In this document: piece by piece, positions 36,448 to 45,227 of the stretch
How the letters are laid out: each line of letters starts with the position of its first letter
Position numbering within the stretch: position 1 is the stretch's first letter
Origin: CAVZBT01 sp963773605
Lineage (GTDB): Bacteria; Acidobacteriota; UBA6911
DNA length: 64,000 nt
NCBI GenBank assembly: GCA_963773605.1
Contig: CAVZBT010000008.1
Location: 186,001-250,000 of the forward strand
Direction of reading: 5' to 3'
Made by a program: the position numbers and the translations under genes
The notes under the pieces: model-generated
Database searches by the model: none
Told to the model about the DNA's origin: nothing
Seen by the model: the letters and a program-made list of their open reading frames with translations, nothing else

Positions 36448-38439
36448 ATGATCGGAAGACGTCAGTTCTTGGGTCTGTGCCTGATAGTCCTGTTGAGTTC
36501 GACCGCGGTGGCAGCACGGCAAGCAAGTCCCGGCAATTCCGGCTCGGGCCTCGCCATGAACAGGCTTATCACTTTCAATGGAACGTTGAGGGACACCAGC
36601 GGGGCACCGCTCATTGGAAGCGCCGGCATTACCTTCACGCTTTACGCATCCCAGGACGGAGAGGACCCGTTGTGGCGGGAAAGCCAGGTGGTCCAGACGG
36701 ACGAACAGGGGCGTTATACCGTCCTCCTCGGGTCGACGGAGAACCAGGGCTTACCTCTGGAGGTTTTCGGCACAGGCGGAGCGCAGTGGCTCGGGATACA
36801 GGCCGAAAGTCAGGAAGAGCAGCCACGCGTCCTGCTGCTCGCAGTGCCATATGCGTTGAAGGCGGCGGACGCCGACACGGTCGGGGGCAAGCCCCTGTCG
36901 TCGTTCGTGCTCTACGAGGATTTGGCCAAAGCCAGGGATACGATTGGTCCCACGGCCATCGTGACGACGCTGGTGCCCGGTGAAACCCGCAGCAGCAAAT
37001 CAACCACGGCGGGCAGTTCGGCCTTTGGGAGAAGCATCCAGGCGCGGGATACGTCGATAATCCCGTTGCTTTCGAACGAGATAGGCACCAATACATACTT
37101 CGGCGAAAGTGCCGGGGCCGGCCTCGGCGGCGGCGGAACTTGGAATTCATTCTTCGGCGAATCCGCTGGCACAGCCGTCTCGACGGGAGTGTCCAATCAA
37201 TTCTTCGGCTATCATGCCGGGTTCCTGACCAACTCAGGCAACTACAACGCCGCGGTCGGCACCCGCGCCGGCAACTTCAATACGAGCGGATCGAGGAATG
37301 TTTTTTTGGGGCAAGAGACCGGATGGTCGAACACGACTGAAAGCAACAACAGCTTCCTTGGGGCGTTCTCGAACGGAATCGCCGGAATTACCAATGCGAC
37401 GGCGATCGGCTACCAGGCCAAGGTAGCTCGGAGCAACAGCCTGGTCCTCGGCAGCATCAACGGGGAGAATGGCGCCACGGCAGACACGACGGTCGCGATC
37501 GGCAGGACGGCACCCAACCCGGCCTTCCAAACCAGGTTGGAAGTGCAAGGCCTCTTTACCGACCCCCTGGGATCCAGAGGTACAGCATCGTATGGCTACT
37601 ACAATCCTCTTTCGACCCAGCTCGACGGATATGTGTTTGGATTGGAATCCGGGGCTTCGTACACCGGGGCAGCCAACCTGACGAGGAACCACAAGAACTC
37701 GCAGATTTATGCCTTCGCGGCCCTGCAGGGCTACTACGGAGGCACCGTGGCGACCGGGTCAGGGGGCGCCGGGTCCGTCGCAACCGTCTCCGGCGTCGTG
37801 GCCCAGAACCTCGTCAGGAACGGAATCACGGTCACCGATGCCATCGGGCTCCAGGTGCAAGCGGCCTCCGCGGACGTCGGATCCGCAACGGTGTCGAATG
37901 TTACAGGCGTGTACGTTAAGAATCCATACAACGTCACGCCCGTTAACGTATATGGCCTCTACACCGAGGCACTGACGGCCGGTACCAACAATTACGGCGT
38001 TTACATCTCCGGCAACAGCAAGTCCTACTTCGGCGGCAACGTCGGAATCGGCACAACGACTCCTCTCGATCCGCTGCACGTTGTGGGGAATGTGAGAATC
38101 CAGGGGGGAAACATTGTCCCCGCGGACTATGTCTTTGAGCCGGATTACAGGCTCATGCCCCTGGAAAAGCTGGCTGAATTCATCTCCAGGGAGAAGCACT
38201 TGCCCAATGTCCCCCCGGCCGCGGAAGTGAATGAGAAGGGGCTGAACCTCGGTGAATTCCAGATGCGCTTACTCGAGAAGATCGAGGAGCTGACGCTCTA
38301 CGCGGTGCGCCAGGCGAATGATCACAAGACCGCCCTGCAGCACAAGGATGCGGAGATATCGTCGCTGGCCGCGCGAGTCTCGGTCCTGGAGCAGATGATC
38401 GGACGGCTCAACGGCGAGAATGCGGCCCTGCAAAAATAG
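36448..38439 (+). CDS. Large exported YadA-head-like / tail-fibre-like surface protein
   Basis: This intact 663-residue protein starts at the ATG at 36448 behind a GGGAAAG site; a signal peptide follows (LGLCLIVLLSSTAVAA). Residues 30-150 are a beta domain (ITFNGTLRDTSGAPLIGSAG). About 210-330 is a run of left-handed beta-roll repeats with the N.FFG.SAG / G.N.AVG..AG pattern (YFGESAGAGLG, FFGESAGTAVS, FFGYHAGFLT, AVGTRAGNFN, FLGQETGWSN), as in trimeric autotransporter heads. After VGIGTTTPLDPLHV comes YRLMPLEKLAEFISREKHLP and a C-terminal coiled coil (LQHKDAEISSLAARVSVLEQ), the ending of tail-fibre-type proteins but without a visible S74 protease domain. Surface display is inferred; partner unknown. 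Confidence 0.7.
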   Translation: MIGRRQFLGLCLIVLLSSTAVAARQASPGNSGSGLAMNRLITFNGTLRDTSGAPLIGSAGITFTLYASQDGEDPLWRESQVVQTDEQGRYTVLLGSTENQGLPLEVFGTGGAQWLGIQAESQEEQPRVLLLAVPYALKAADADTVGGKPLSSFVLYEDLAKARDTIGPTAIVTTLVPGETRSSKSTTAGSSAFGRSIQARDTSIIPLLSNEIGTNTYFGESAGAGLGGGGTWNSFFGESAGTAVSTGVSNQFFGYHAGFLTNSGNYNAAVGTRAGNFNTSGSRNVFLGQETGWSNTTESNNSFLGAFSNGIAGITNATAIGYQAKVARSNSLVLGSINGENGATADTTVAIGRTAPNPAFQTRLEVQGLFTDPLGSRGTASYGYYNPLSTQLDGYVFGLESGASYTGAANLTRNHKNSQIYAFAALQGYYGGTVATGSGGAGSVATVSGVVAQNLVRNGITVTDAIGLQVQAASADVGSATVSNVTGVYVKNPYNVTPVNVYGLYTEALTAGTNNYGVYISGNSKSYFGGNVGIGTTTPLDPLHVVGNVRIQGGNIVPADYVFEPDYRLMPLEKLAEFISREKHLPNVPPAAEVNEKGLNLGEFQMRLLEKIEELTLYAVRQANDHKTALQHKDAEISSLAARVSVLEQMIGRLNGENAALQK

Positions 38440-38577
38440 CCGGGCCACCTCGGCATGTGGGATTGCCGTTCGAACTCACGGGGCCGGGGGGGAAAGACAT
38501 ATGCGTGGGTGGGTCTGTTTGAGTGCGGCGGGAGACTGCTGAGGAGACCACTCGTTCCCCTCCCCCGGACATAACGC

Positions 38578-38645
38578 GAGGGCCAGCAAGCTTTACTACT
38601 ACCTGGTCCAAAACGGCCGCGTGGAAGGCAAGCCGTGCATCATTG
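38578..38645 (+). pseudogene. Possible N-terminal remnant of an IS1634-type transposase
   Basis: In the gap between two convergent genes one frame reads ASKLYYYLVQNGRVEGKP, then IIDGIKG. The YYYLV plus polar plus GKP pattern is typical for the very start of IS1634/IS4-like transposases (xYYYLVxSxRxxGKxR). Only about 20 residues survive; no inverted repeats or target duplication could be identified. A weak call from one motif. Confidence 0.35.
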
Positions 38646-38691
38646 ATGGAATCAAGGGGTCTGTCGCCCTGCCATGTAAATTGAACACGTA

Positions 38692-39915
38692 TCAAGGCAG
38701 GTTAATAGAATACGTAATACTCCTGTAAGCTTCGTAGGCTGCCGTTGATCCGGAATTCCGTGCCCACACCTGGATCTCGTATGTCCCCGTATCGATCCCT
38801 GCCGTGTTCCATGTCCAGGATGGATTGCTGCGGTACGGCTGAGCAATGCTCCACGTCTTGGTTTTGGGATTCCAGTAGCAGTACAGGTACTCGTACGTGC
38901 CCGAGCCGCCCGCGGCCGCTGCCGTCAAGGTGATCACCGCGCCCCGGGGCTGGGGCGAAGTCTTGTCCGTCGCAAGCGTGACGCCGCTGGCCGGCGGACC
39001 ACTAGGAGCCACAATCGTGTAGTTAACACTCCGGTAAGCTTCGTAGTCCGCCCTCGATCCGGAATTCCGCGCCCAGACCTGGATCTCGTACGTCCCCGTG
39101 TCGATCCCTGCCGTGTTCCATGTCCAGGAGCGATTGCTGCTGTAAAGCTGAGCAACGCTCCATGTCTTGGTTTTAGGATTCCAGTAACAATACCGATACT
39201 CGTAGGTGCCGGAGCCGCCCGTGGCGGCCGCCGTCAGCGTGATCACCGCCCCCCGGGACTGCGGCGACGCCTTGTCCGCCGCAAGCAGGACACCGCTCGC
39301 CGGCGGGAGACTTGAGGCGTAAATCGTATAATCAACACTTCTGTACGCTTCATAGGCTGCGGTTGATCCGGAATTCCGCGCCCAGACCTGGATCTCGTAC
39401 GTCCCCGTGTCGATCCCGGCCGTGTTCCATTTCCAGGAGGGATTGCTGCTATAAGGCTGAGCAACGCTCCACGTCTTGGTTTTGGGATCCCAGTAACAGT
39501 ACCGATACTCGTAGGTGCCGGAGCCGCCCGCGGCCGCTGCGGTCCAGCTGATCACCGCACCCCGGGGCTGGGGCGATATCTTGTCCGTCGCAAGCATGAC
39601 ATCGTTGGCCGACGCGTAAATCGTGTAATCAACACTTCTGTACGCTTCGTAGGCCGCGACTGATCCGGCATTTCGCGCCCAGACCTGGATCTCGTATGTC
39701 CCCGTCTCTATTCCCTCGGTGTTCCATGTCCAGACGGGGTTGCGGCTGTAAGCCTGGGCACTTGTCCACCTTGGGAGGGCGGGATTCTTCACCACGAAAC
39801 GGTACAGATAGGAACCACAGCTGCCGGAGGCTGCTGCTGTGAAAGAGATGACCTTTCCTTGCATTTGAGGAGAGGCCCGGTTCATTGTGAGTGTGACATC
39901 GGTGACCCCCTCATA
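38692..39915 (-). repeat. Four tandem DNA repeats, 297-309 bp, inside the transglutaminase-like gene
   Basis: The same landmark (GGAATTCCG or GGCATTTCG, followed by GCCCAGACCTGG or a close form) occurs at 38752, 39061, 39370 and 39667, giving spacings of 309, 309 and 297 bp. The three copies nearest the C-terminal end are very similar along their length, while the first (around 39667) has diverged most; the 12-bp difference equals a four-residue linker. Such near-identity means recent expansion or ongoing homogenisation and would allow copy-number change by recombination. Confidence 0.9.
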
Positions 39916-41694
39916 CGGTCCCACGCTCGCAGGGTAATAGCACTTGAAATCCTCATAGTTTCCAGCCGAATCCACGGCGAAATACTTAAAGACGGGAGTC
40001 GATGACACATCTATTGGCCCCGTGTAAATCGTGGACTGTGCGGTCGGTCGGCTTCCGTCACGCGTGTATCGGATTGCTGCAGTCTCGTTTGCTGAGAAGG
40101 CTAAGGAGTTCGTGCCAAAAGGCGTAAACTGCGAAGTAATAGGGGCCCAGCTATCTGCGATCCAGTCAGCGACTGTGGGGGTTGTCTGCCAATGGCCGGT
40201 GCTGTCCCTGCCAATGACAGACAGCGCTTGAGGGCCTTCGTACCCGATGGAATGAATCACCAGGGGAGTACGCAGAGTGCCCGTCCATGCCCGAGGGATC
40301 GTGAGCCTCAGATTCGTGTAAGAGGGTGCCTCAGTATAATCGATCGTATGTATAGGCGCGGCAAAGACAGCGGGAAACTCTAAGATGCCCTGAGGCGGTA
40401 TCTCCAGATTCAGAGAGTAGTCGTTTATGGTGTCGTCAAGGTACCATTGTGTAACACTATTGTCGCTCGCCGATGCGTAAATGTCTGCTACAGTTTGTGA
40501 ATAGGCCCAGTAAACAGTGTCGTAGAGCGGACTAATGGGATTTGTGATGAGTCCGGGCTGCAGTGCCAGTTCCTCAACGCCGGCGACTTCTCCCCAATGG
40601 TTCATATAGTACACTTGAAGGTCGGGATCGTACAGCTCCCATCTGCCATCGACTAACACCTCGGGAACAGCATGACCCTCCAGGGCCCAAAACCGTGTCG
40701 GATACCCTAAGGCGGTCAGGATCTGACAGTAGAGTGCGGCGGTGTGACCGCAATAGCCGAAACCAATGGAATTGAAGAAAAGTGCGGGTGAGGAGGATTC
40801 CCACAAATCAGCCGAAGGTGGATACCAGTGATATCTGTTATCTCGAATGAATCGCCACACCTTGCGCTGAATCGGCTCGTTTGGGTACTCGTCAGGCGTG
40901 GCGCGAATCGCGTTCACAACGTCAATGTCCCCTGGAAACAGCGAGTGATTGAGGTTCATTATAAAGGAGGCGGTCACAGAGGAGTTGTTCTTGATCGTGA
41001 TAAAATCCGTCTCCGGTGTGGTCGTTGTCAAGTGATACGTGATCGAGCCATCACCATGAAGGAGTGATTCATTGACCACGGCCGCAGGTAAAGATGGCGC
41101 GGAGTGCATGGAAACGGATAGTGCATCGATATTGCGTCCTTCGATGTACAACTCGTTGTCAGCCTCAAGGCGTAAGCGGATGGGATTGCCCAGGAACACT
41201 ACCGGGGTGGGAACGTTGACGTTGGTAAAGGTGAGACTGGGGATAAAATCGGTGCGCCCGTCTAAGAAGTCTTGTAGCGACGGGTCCCCCACCTCAAACG
41301 TTTGCTTGCCCATCGTGACCGCAGCGGAAAAGCGGATGGGCATGTCTACAGGCAGCTCTTCAGAGTATTCGCCTTCGTTAAGTCTAAAGCGATACGCCAC
41401 TACGTCAGTGCCCGCGACTGTGATGTGTGGGCCGGGGCGATTGGTCAACCCCGAAGGGGCTCCAATGATCAGGGCAACCGTATCGGCGCAGGCGGACGCA
41501 GGGAACGCAAGGAGGAATGTCACTGTTGTCAGGACAATGAGGGTGGATGACAGGCTAAGGTGCAGAGGGTGGTGTTGAGGGGGGCGATAGAGGGAACCGG
41601 AGGGGGGCGTGACTGCCCGAGGGAAAGGCCGCTGGAGAGGTGATGGAATGCGCACGGGATGCGGCTGGGCGTGTGTATTTCTGAAGGGGTTCAT
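38692..41694 (-). CDS. Exported transglutaminase-like protein with chitobiase-type domain and four tandem repeats
   Basis: This intact 1000-residue protein has a Pro-rich N-terminus, then a hydrophobic export segment (STLIVLTTVTFLLAFPASACA, about 50-70). The catalytic domain (about 270-400) shows the papain-like triad of bacterial transglutaminases: Cys in GFGYCGHTAALY, His in LEGHAVPEV and Asp in WELYDPDL. A chitobiase C-terminal-like domain follows (AIRYTRDGSRPTAQSTIYTGP, then FKYFAVDSAGNYED). The last 400 residues are four Ig-like repeats (GTYEYRYCYWNPKTKTWS, then TGTYEIQVWARNSGS). It may process or cross-link surface proteins; the nearby YadA-head-like protein is a possible partner, but that is only proximity. 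The start codon is uncertain because the N-terminus is unusual. Confidence 0.82.
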   Translation of the reverse strand: MNPFRNTHAQPHPVRIPSPLQRPFPRAVTPPSGSLYRPPQHHPLHLSLSSTLIVLTTVTFLLAFPASACADTVALIIGAPSGLTNRPGPHITVAGTDVVAYRFRLNEGEYSEELPVDMPIRFSAAVTMGKQTFEVGDPSLQDFLDGRTDFIPSLTFTNVNVPTPVVFLGNPIRLRLEADNELYIEGRNIDALSVSMHSAPSLPAAVVNESLLHGDGSITYHLTTTTPETDFITIKNNSSVTASFIMNLNHSLFPGDIDVVNAIRATPDEYPNEPIQRKVWRFIRDNRYHWYPPSADLWESSSPALFFNSIGFGYCGHTAALYCQILTALGYPTRFWALEGHAVPEVLVDGRWELYDPDLQVYYMNHWGEVAGVEELALQPGLITNPISPLYDTVYWAYSQTVADIYASASDNSVTQWYLDDTINDYSLNLEIPPQGILEFPAVFAAPIHTIDYTEAPSYTNLRLTIPRAWTGTLRTPLVIHSIGYEGPQALSVIGRDSTGHWQTTPTVADWIADSWAPITSQFTPFGTNSLAFSANETAAIRYTRDGSRPTAQSTIYTGPIDVSSTPVFKYFAVDSAGNYEDFKCYYPASVGPYEGVTDVTLTMNRASPQMQGKVISFTAAASGSCGSYLYRFVVKNPALPRWTSAQAYSRNPVWTWNTEGIETGTYEIQVWARNAGSVAAYEAYRSVDYTIYASANDVMLATDKISPQPRGAVISWTAAAAGGSGTYEYRYCYWDPKTKTWSVAQPYSSNPSWKWNTAGIDTGTYEIQVWARNSGSTAAYEAYRSVDYTIYASSLPPASGVLLAADKASPQSRGAVITLTAAATGGSGTYEYRYCYWNPKTKTWSVAQLYSSNRSWTWNTAGIDTGTYEIQVWARNSGSRADYEAYRSVNYTIVAPSGPPASGVTLATDKTSPQPRGAVITLTAAAAGGSGTYEYLYCYWNPKTKTWSIAQPYRSNPSWTWNTAGIDTGTYEIQVWARNSGSTAAYEAYRSITYSINLP

Positions 41695-42211
41695 TCAGGG
41701 TCCTGTTCGCTTTGAGTCTTGTGGGGAGGGAATCGTAGGGTTACATGAAATGACTCACGGAAGCTGTTCATGGGCGGGATCGAGAGGAGCGTAATCCCAC
41801 GATGTGCGCGGCGATGGGTCGGCATGACTGGAGTGGAAGGGATTCGGAACGAGCAGCGGAGGGAGGAGGATCGGGGTGAGGCGCGAAGGTAGCCGCGGAT
41901 GTTGTCGGGGATGTCCCAAAACGACCACGTCAAGGGTTGATGGGCAGGACAGCTTGGAGCGGGCAGGGTGATTGGAGCCGCGGCAAGGCTCGCCGAGCGA
42001 GGATTCATAGGGTTTGCGACAAAGGTGAACCAATGGCCGCGGCCAACCGTTCCAGGTCGGAGCCTCGGTTGCCGGCGATAAGCCGGATCATCTTTTTTAT
42101 CGGCACCGCGGGATTCATGCTGTAGCAATAGTAGGTATTACCGATAGGTTCGTGGCTCGGTCGCACAGACGGCCGCCATGGTTTTATGGAAATCCTGGCA
42201 GTGGGCCCGGT
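41695..42211. other. Intergenic stretch between the transglutaminase-like gene and the Wzz-like gene
   Basis: About 500 bp between two genes on the minus strand. Open frames of up to 145 codons exist but consist of low-complexity Pro/Arg/Ser-rich sequence without a ribosome site. The promoter for the long repeat gene is expected near 41750-41900. No terminator with a T-run was found for the Wzz-like gene. Confidence 0.35.
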
Positions 42212-43675
42212 TCACCGCGCCACAACGTCGTACCTGGCAGCCGCCTCAGAGCGGCGTTCTTCCTCCTTCACTCTCTTGAGGAGGTGCTCGATGGTGATGT
42301 AGAGCAGGCTCAGGAAAGCGCTCAAGAGGAGGATGGCGCCGAGCACAAGGACCGGGGAGTACCCCCCGCGCGTGAAAACAGGCGATTGGCCGACGGTCAC
42401 TTTACTGGTAACGGTTTCAGTGATGTAGTCATCCAGTAGCCGGTTGTAACTTTCGGCGATGCCCTTCAGCTCCGACGAAAGTGTTTCGACCAGGTCCTTG
42501 TGGTCCTGCGGGAGCCTGTCCAGGGTGGTGTTGCTTGCCTTCGGAAGCCACGCAAGCTGTTTCTGAAGCCGGGCCCTCTCCACCTCCAGGGCCTGGGCTT
42601 CCTCCTGCAGCTTCGAGATCCGCTGAACCACGGGGCCGACGTAATCGCCCTTGATCAGACGGTCGAGGGCGTTGATGTCGATGACCGGGGCTCCCTCCCT
42701 GCTGCTGGATTGGCCCGCGAGGACTGTGCCTGGACGTTCCAGCGCAGCCAGGAGCCGGATGGCCTCGGCCGCTTCCTGGGTTTTCTGCCGGATCCGGATC
42801 TCCACGTCCCCGATTCTGTACTGGACGCGCTGCGTGGTGATATCGCGGTTCTTGACGAGACCGCCGTGATAGGTCAAGGCTTCGAGGGCCAAGAGACGGG
42901 TCGTGTACCAGATGCTGAGCCTGTCCGCCACCTCGCGGAACTCGAGCTGGTAGCGCGCGTCATGGTACTTCGTGGTTTCCTCGATTACGGCGGCCAGCCT
43001 TTTCCTGAGGAGTTCCAGCCGTTCCAGGAACAGCGCGGGCAGGTCCCAAAAATCGTAGCTTCCGGCGAGCTCCCGGTAGGAGGTCTGCCGCGTGGAGACA
43101 AACCCAAGCGCCGACATCTGGTCGGACCGGACGCGGTCCTGGAAACGCTTGAGAATCGCGCTGAAAAGCCGCATGCGCTGTTCGTTGCTGAGCCCCTGCA
43201 GCGCCAGCTCCAGCCTGAATTCGTTCGGCACGTATTCTTCTCTCTTCGCGCCCGAGCGTTCCTGTATCCTCCAGCGACCCTCGACTTCCGTCGGTATGAC
43301 CGGTGTTATGTAGAACTGCGCCGCAAGTTGCTTCAGGTCGACCTGGCCGGGCGCGATTCCGGTATCCTCCATCGCACGCGCGAGCAGATCCGGGCTTCGG
43401 AAGTCTTCCAGCGTGAACTTCCGCCCTGTGGGGTACTCGTGCTTCTCGATACCCTCGAACGAGAGCTGAACGGTTCCGCTGAGAGTCTTTTCTGCGGAGA
43501 GATAACGTAAGGTGTAGACACTGGCCGAGACTCCGAAGCACAGCACGAACATCAGCAACAGCTTCACGCGCCTGTGGTAAATGAATCGTACACCGTCCAG
43601 CAGTGTCGGCCCGTCTTCGAATTCCGGGCGGTCCGGCATGGCATGTTGCCGGGAGTCAATCGGTTGATCAGGCAT
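42212..43675 (-). CDS. Wzz/GumC-like polysaccharide chain-length and export protein
   Basis: This intact 487-residue inner-membrane protein starts at the ATG at 43675 with GGGAGG 5 bases upstream. The first membrane helix (LLLMFVLCFGVSASVYTL, about 40-58) is followed by a large periplasmic part with long helices (RLELLRKRLAAVIEETTKY, then VVQRISKLQEEAQALEVERARLQKQLAW). A second helix comes near the end (YSPVLVLGAILLLSAFLSLLYITI). This is the two-helix, coiled-coil layout of polysaccharide co-polymerases that set chain length together with Wzy. There is no cytoplasmic kinase domain, so it is Wzz-like rather than a BY-kinase. It opens the polysaccharide locus and faces away from it. Confidence 0.82.
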   Translation of the reverse strand: MPDQPIDSRQHAMPDRPEFEDGPTLLDGVRFIYHRRVKLLLMFVLCFGVSASVYTLRYLSAEKTLSGTVQLSFEGIEKHEYPTGRKFTLEDFRSPDLLARAMEDTGIAPGQVDLKQLAAQFYITPVIPTEVEGRWRIQERSGAKREEYVPNEFRLELALQGLSNEQRMRLFSAILKRFQDRVRSDQMSALGFVSTRQTSYRELAGSYDFWDLPALFLERLELLRKRLAAVIEETTKYHDARYQLEFREVADRLSIWYTTRLLALEALTYHGGLVKNRDITTQRVQYRIGDVEIRIRQKTQEAAEAIRLLAALERPGTVLAGQSSSREGAPVIDINALDRLIKGDYVGPVVQRISKLQEEAQALEVERARLQKQLAWLPKASNTTLDRLPQDHKDLVETLSSELKGIAESYNRLLDDYITETVTSKVTVGQSPVFTRGGYSPVLVLGAILLLSAFLSLLYITIEHLLKRVKEEERRSEAAARYDVVAR

Positions 43676-43958
43676 TGGTACCTCCCGCATGATCCTCGCT
43701 ATCGAGGCATCCTCCAATATGGGTGATGGTGATTATCCTAGCATACCGTCACACGTCTTTATCCAGCTATCAAAAACAGTGGCGGCGCACGGGGCACGCG
43801 AGTTCCGCAGCGACCTCGCGCCTCGTTGCAGGCGGTTCGCTCTCCTCCTCAACTCACGTCGCAGGTAGGACTTGCCGTGGAACGAAGCAGGTTCTTGCGG
43901 TTCTTGCGGTCCGGTCCATTTACTTTCCTCAGCCTTGGAGCGATAATCCGCGCATCCC

Positions 43959-44405
43959 ATGACCTTAATTCTGTGTTCGGTGCTGCACGATGTAACATGG
44001 TGGCTGACACTTGCCGCATTGCTGCTAACCGCTGCGGGCACAATACCGAGTTACACCCTGCAGGGATTCCTGTTCCGATGGCTCGTCACGCGGCGCTATG
44101 ACGACGCCTCGTGGTTTTTCCCGGGTATGGTGCTCGGTGCAGGGCCATTCACGAGTGGTCACTTTGCCGTCACCACGCTGCTGAGCAAAACCGACGTACG
44201 CGGCCTGGTCGCCCCGAAGGTACTCAGCGCCGTATTGGGAATGCCCTTGAATGTGAGCGGCGCCGCGCTGTGGAGGAGACGGCTTGGGGCGTTGCGCGAT
44301 CCACCCGGTAGCGGTTGGGGTCCTCATCCGGCGCCGCTATCCCCCGTTCGCAGGGTTGGGCGCGTAAGCCATTTTTTTCGAGAGCTTTGTCCAAACGATG
44401 GGTAA
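43959..44405 (+). CDS. Possible small membrane protein overlapping the DUF268 gene
   Basis: The 148-residue frame has a hydrophobic front (DVTWWLTLAALLLTAAGTIPSY) and further apolar stretches (APKVLSAVLGMPLNVSGAALW). Its stop overlaps the start of the next gene by 8 bases (ATGGGTAA), an arrangement that suggests translational coupling. Against it: no clear ribosome site and a C-terminal third that reads like non-coding sequence. A weak call. Confidence 0.3.
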   Translation: MTLILCSVLHDVTWWLTLAALLLTAAGTIPSYTLQGFLFRWLVTRRYDDASWFFPGMVLGAGPFTSGHFAVTTLLSKTDVRGLVAPKVLSAVLGMPLNVSGAALWRRRLGALRDPPGSGWGPHPAPLSPVRRVGRVSHFFRELCPNDG

Positions 44406-45225
44406 GATCGAAGCGGCGGCAAAACCGGGCAGACTGCTGCGCACCTTGTATGCCTGGGCCGCGTGTTTCGTTGACCCGATTCGGTTCGCTTCGGCTTTCA
44501 GAAACATGGCATGGTTCCTGGGTGACTGGTACAGATACTCGCGTCTTGCGGGCGCAGAGCCGGTGCGTTGGGTCGACACGTGTCCTCAGCTCCACGACCG
44601 CACCATAAAGACACCCCTGGACCACCATTATTTCTGGATGAGCAATTGGGCCATGAGGCGCATACTCGCCGAGGGTCCGCCCAGTCACTTTGACGCCTCT
44701 TCGTACCATGTCTTCGTGAATCTTCTGAGTGCGGTCTTGCCGGTCTTTTCTCTCGAGTACCGGCCTCTCGCTGTTTCGGTGTGCGGGCAGCTTTCAATGT
44801 GCGGCGACCTTCTCCATCTGCCGCTGGCGAGCGGGTCCATGCGCTCCGTCTCGTGTCTGCACGTGGCGGAGCACATCGGCCTTGGCCGCTATGGGGATTC
44901 ATTGAATCCGCACGGCACCCGCCAGGCCTGCCTCGAGCTGGCGCGCGTGGTCGCTCCGGGCGGCAACCTTTATTTCGCCGTTCCGGTCGGGCGGGCACGC
45001 GTCTGTTTCAACAGCTGTCGCATTCACGAGCCAGGCACCATTGTGCAGTACTTTCAAGGTCTCGAGTTGCTCGAGTTCTCGGCGGTGGATGACGACGGCA
45101 GGTATCTGGAGCACGCAGATCCCGGCCAATTCGGCGACGCACGCTATGGATGCGGCATGTTCTGGTTCCGACGCCCTTCACGAGGACCGAACCCGCAATA
45201 TCGAAATGTGAAATCCGGTTCTTGA
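44398..45225 (+). CDS. DUF268 / methyltransferase-like protein of the polysaccharide locus
   Basis: This intact 275-residue protein matches the DUF268 pattern: SCLHVAEHIGLGRYGDSLNPHG, then LELARVVAPGGNLYFAVPVGR, VCFNSCRIHEPGTIV and FQGLELLEFSAVDD. The core strands (SVCGQLSMCGDLLHLPLASGSM) correspond to the SAM-binding fold, so it is probably a methyltransferase acting on a sugar, though this is not proved for the family. No membrane helix is needed, since the hydrophobic stretches are short. It is followed after 2 bp by the fucosyltransferase gene. Confidence 0.78.
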   Translation: MGKIEAAAKPGRLLRTLYAWAACFVDPIRFASAFRNMAWFLGDWYRYSRLAGAEPVRWVDTCPQLHDRTIKTPLDHHYFWMSNWAMRRILAEGPPSHFDASSYHVFVNLLSAVLPVFSLEYRPLAVSVCGQLSMCGDLLHLPLASGSMRSVSCLHVAEHIGLGRYGDSLNPHGTRQACLELARVVAPGGNLYFAVPVGRARVCFNSCRIHEPGTIVQYFQGLELLEFSAVDDDGRYLEHADPGQFGDARYGCGMFWFRRPSRGPNPQYRNVKSGS

Positions 45226-45227
45226 GG

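Noticed and set aside
38692..39915. Regularly spaced repeats that could be mistaken for a CRISPR array
   Set aside because: The units are about 300 bp, entirely coding and without short spacers; they encode protein domains.
41691..42128. A 145-codon minus-strand frame between the transglutaminase-like and Wzz-like genes
   Set aside because: Low-complexity Pro/Ser/Arg-rich sequence, no ribosome site, and it overlaps the upstream region of the next gene.
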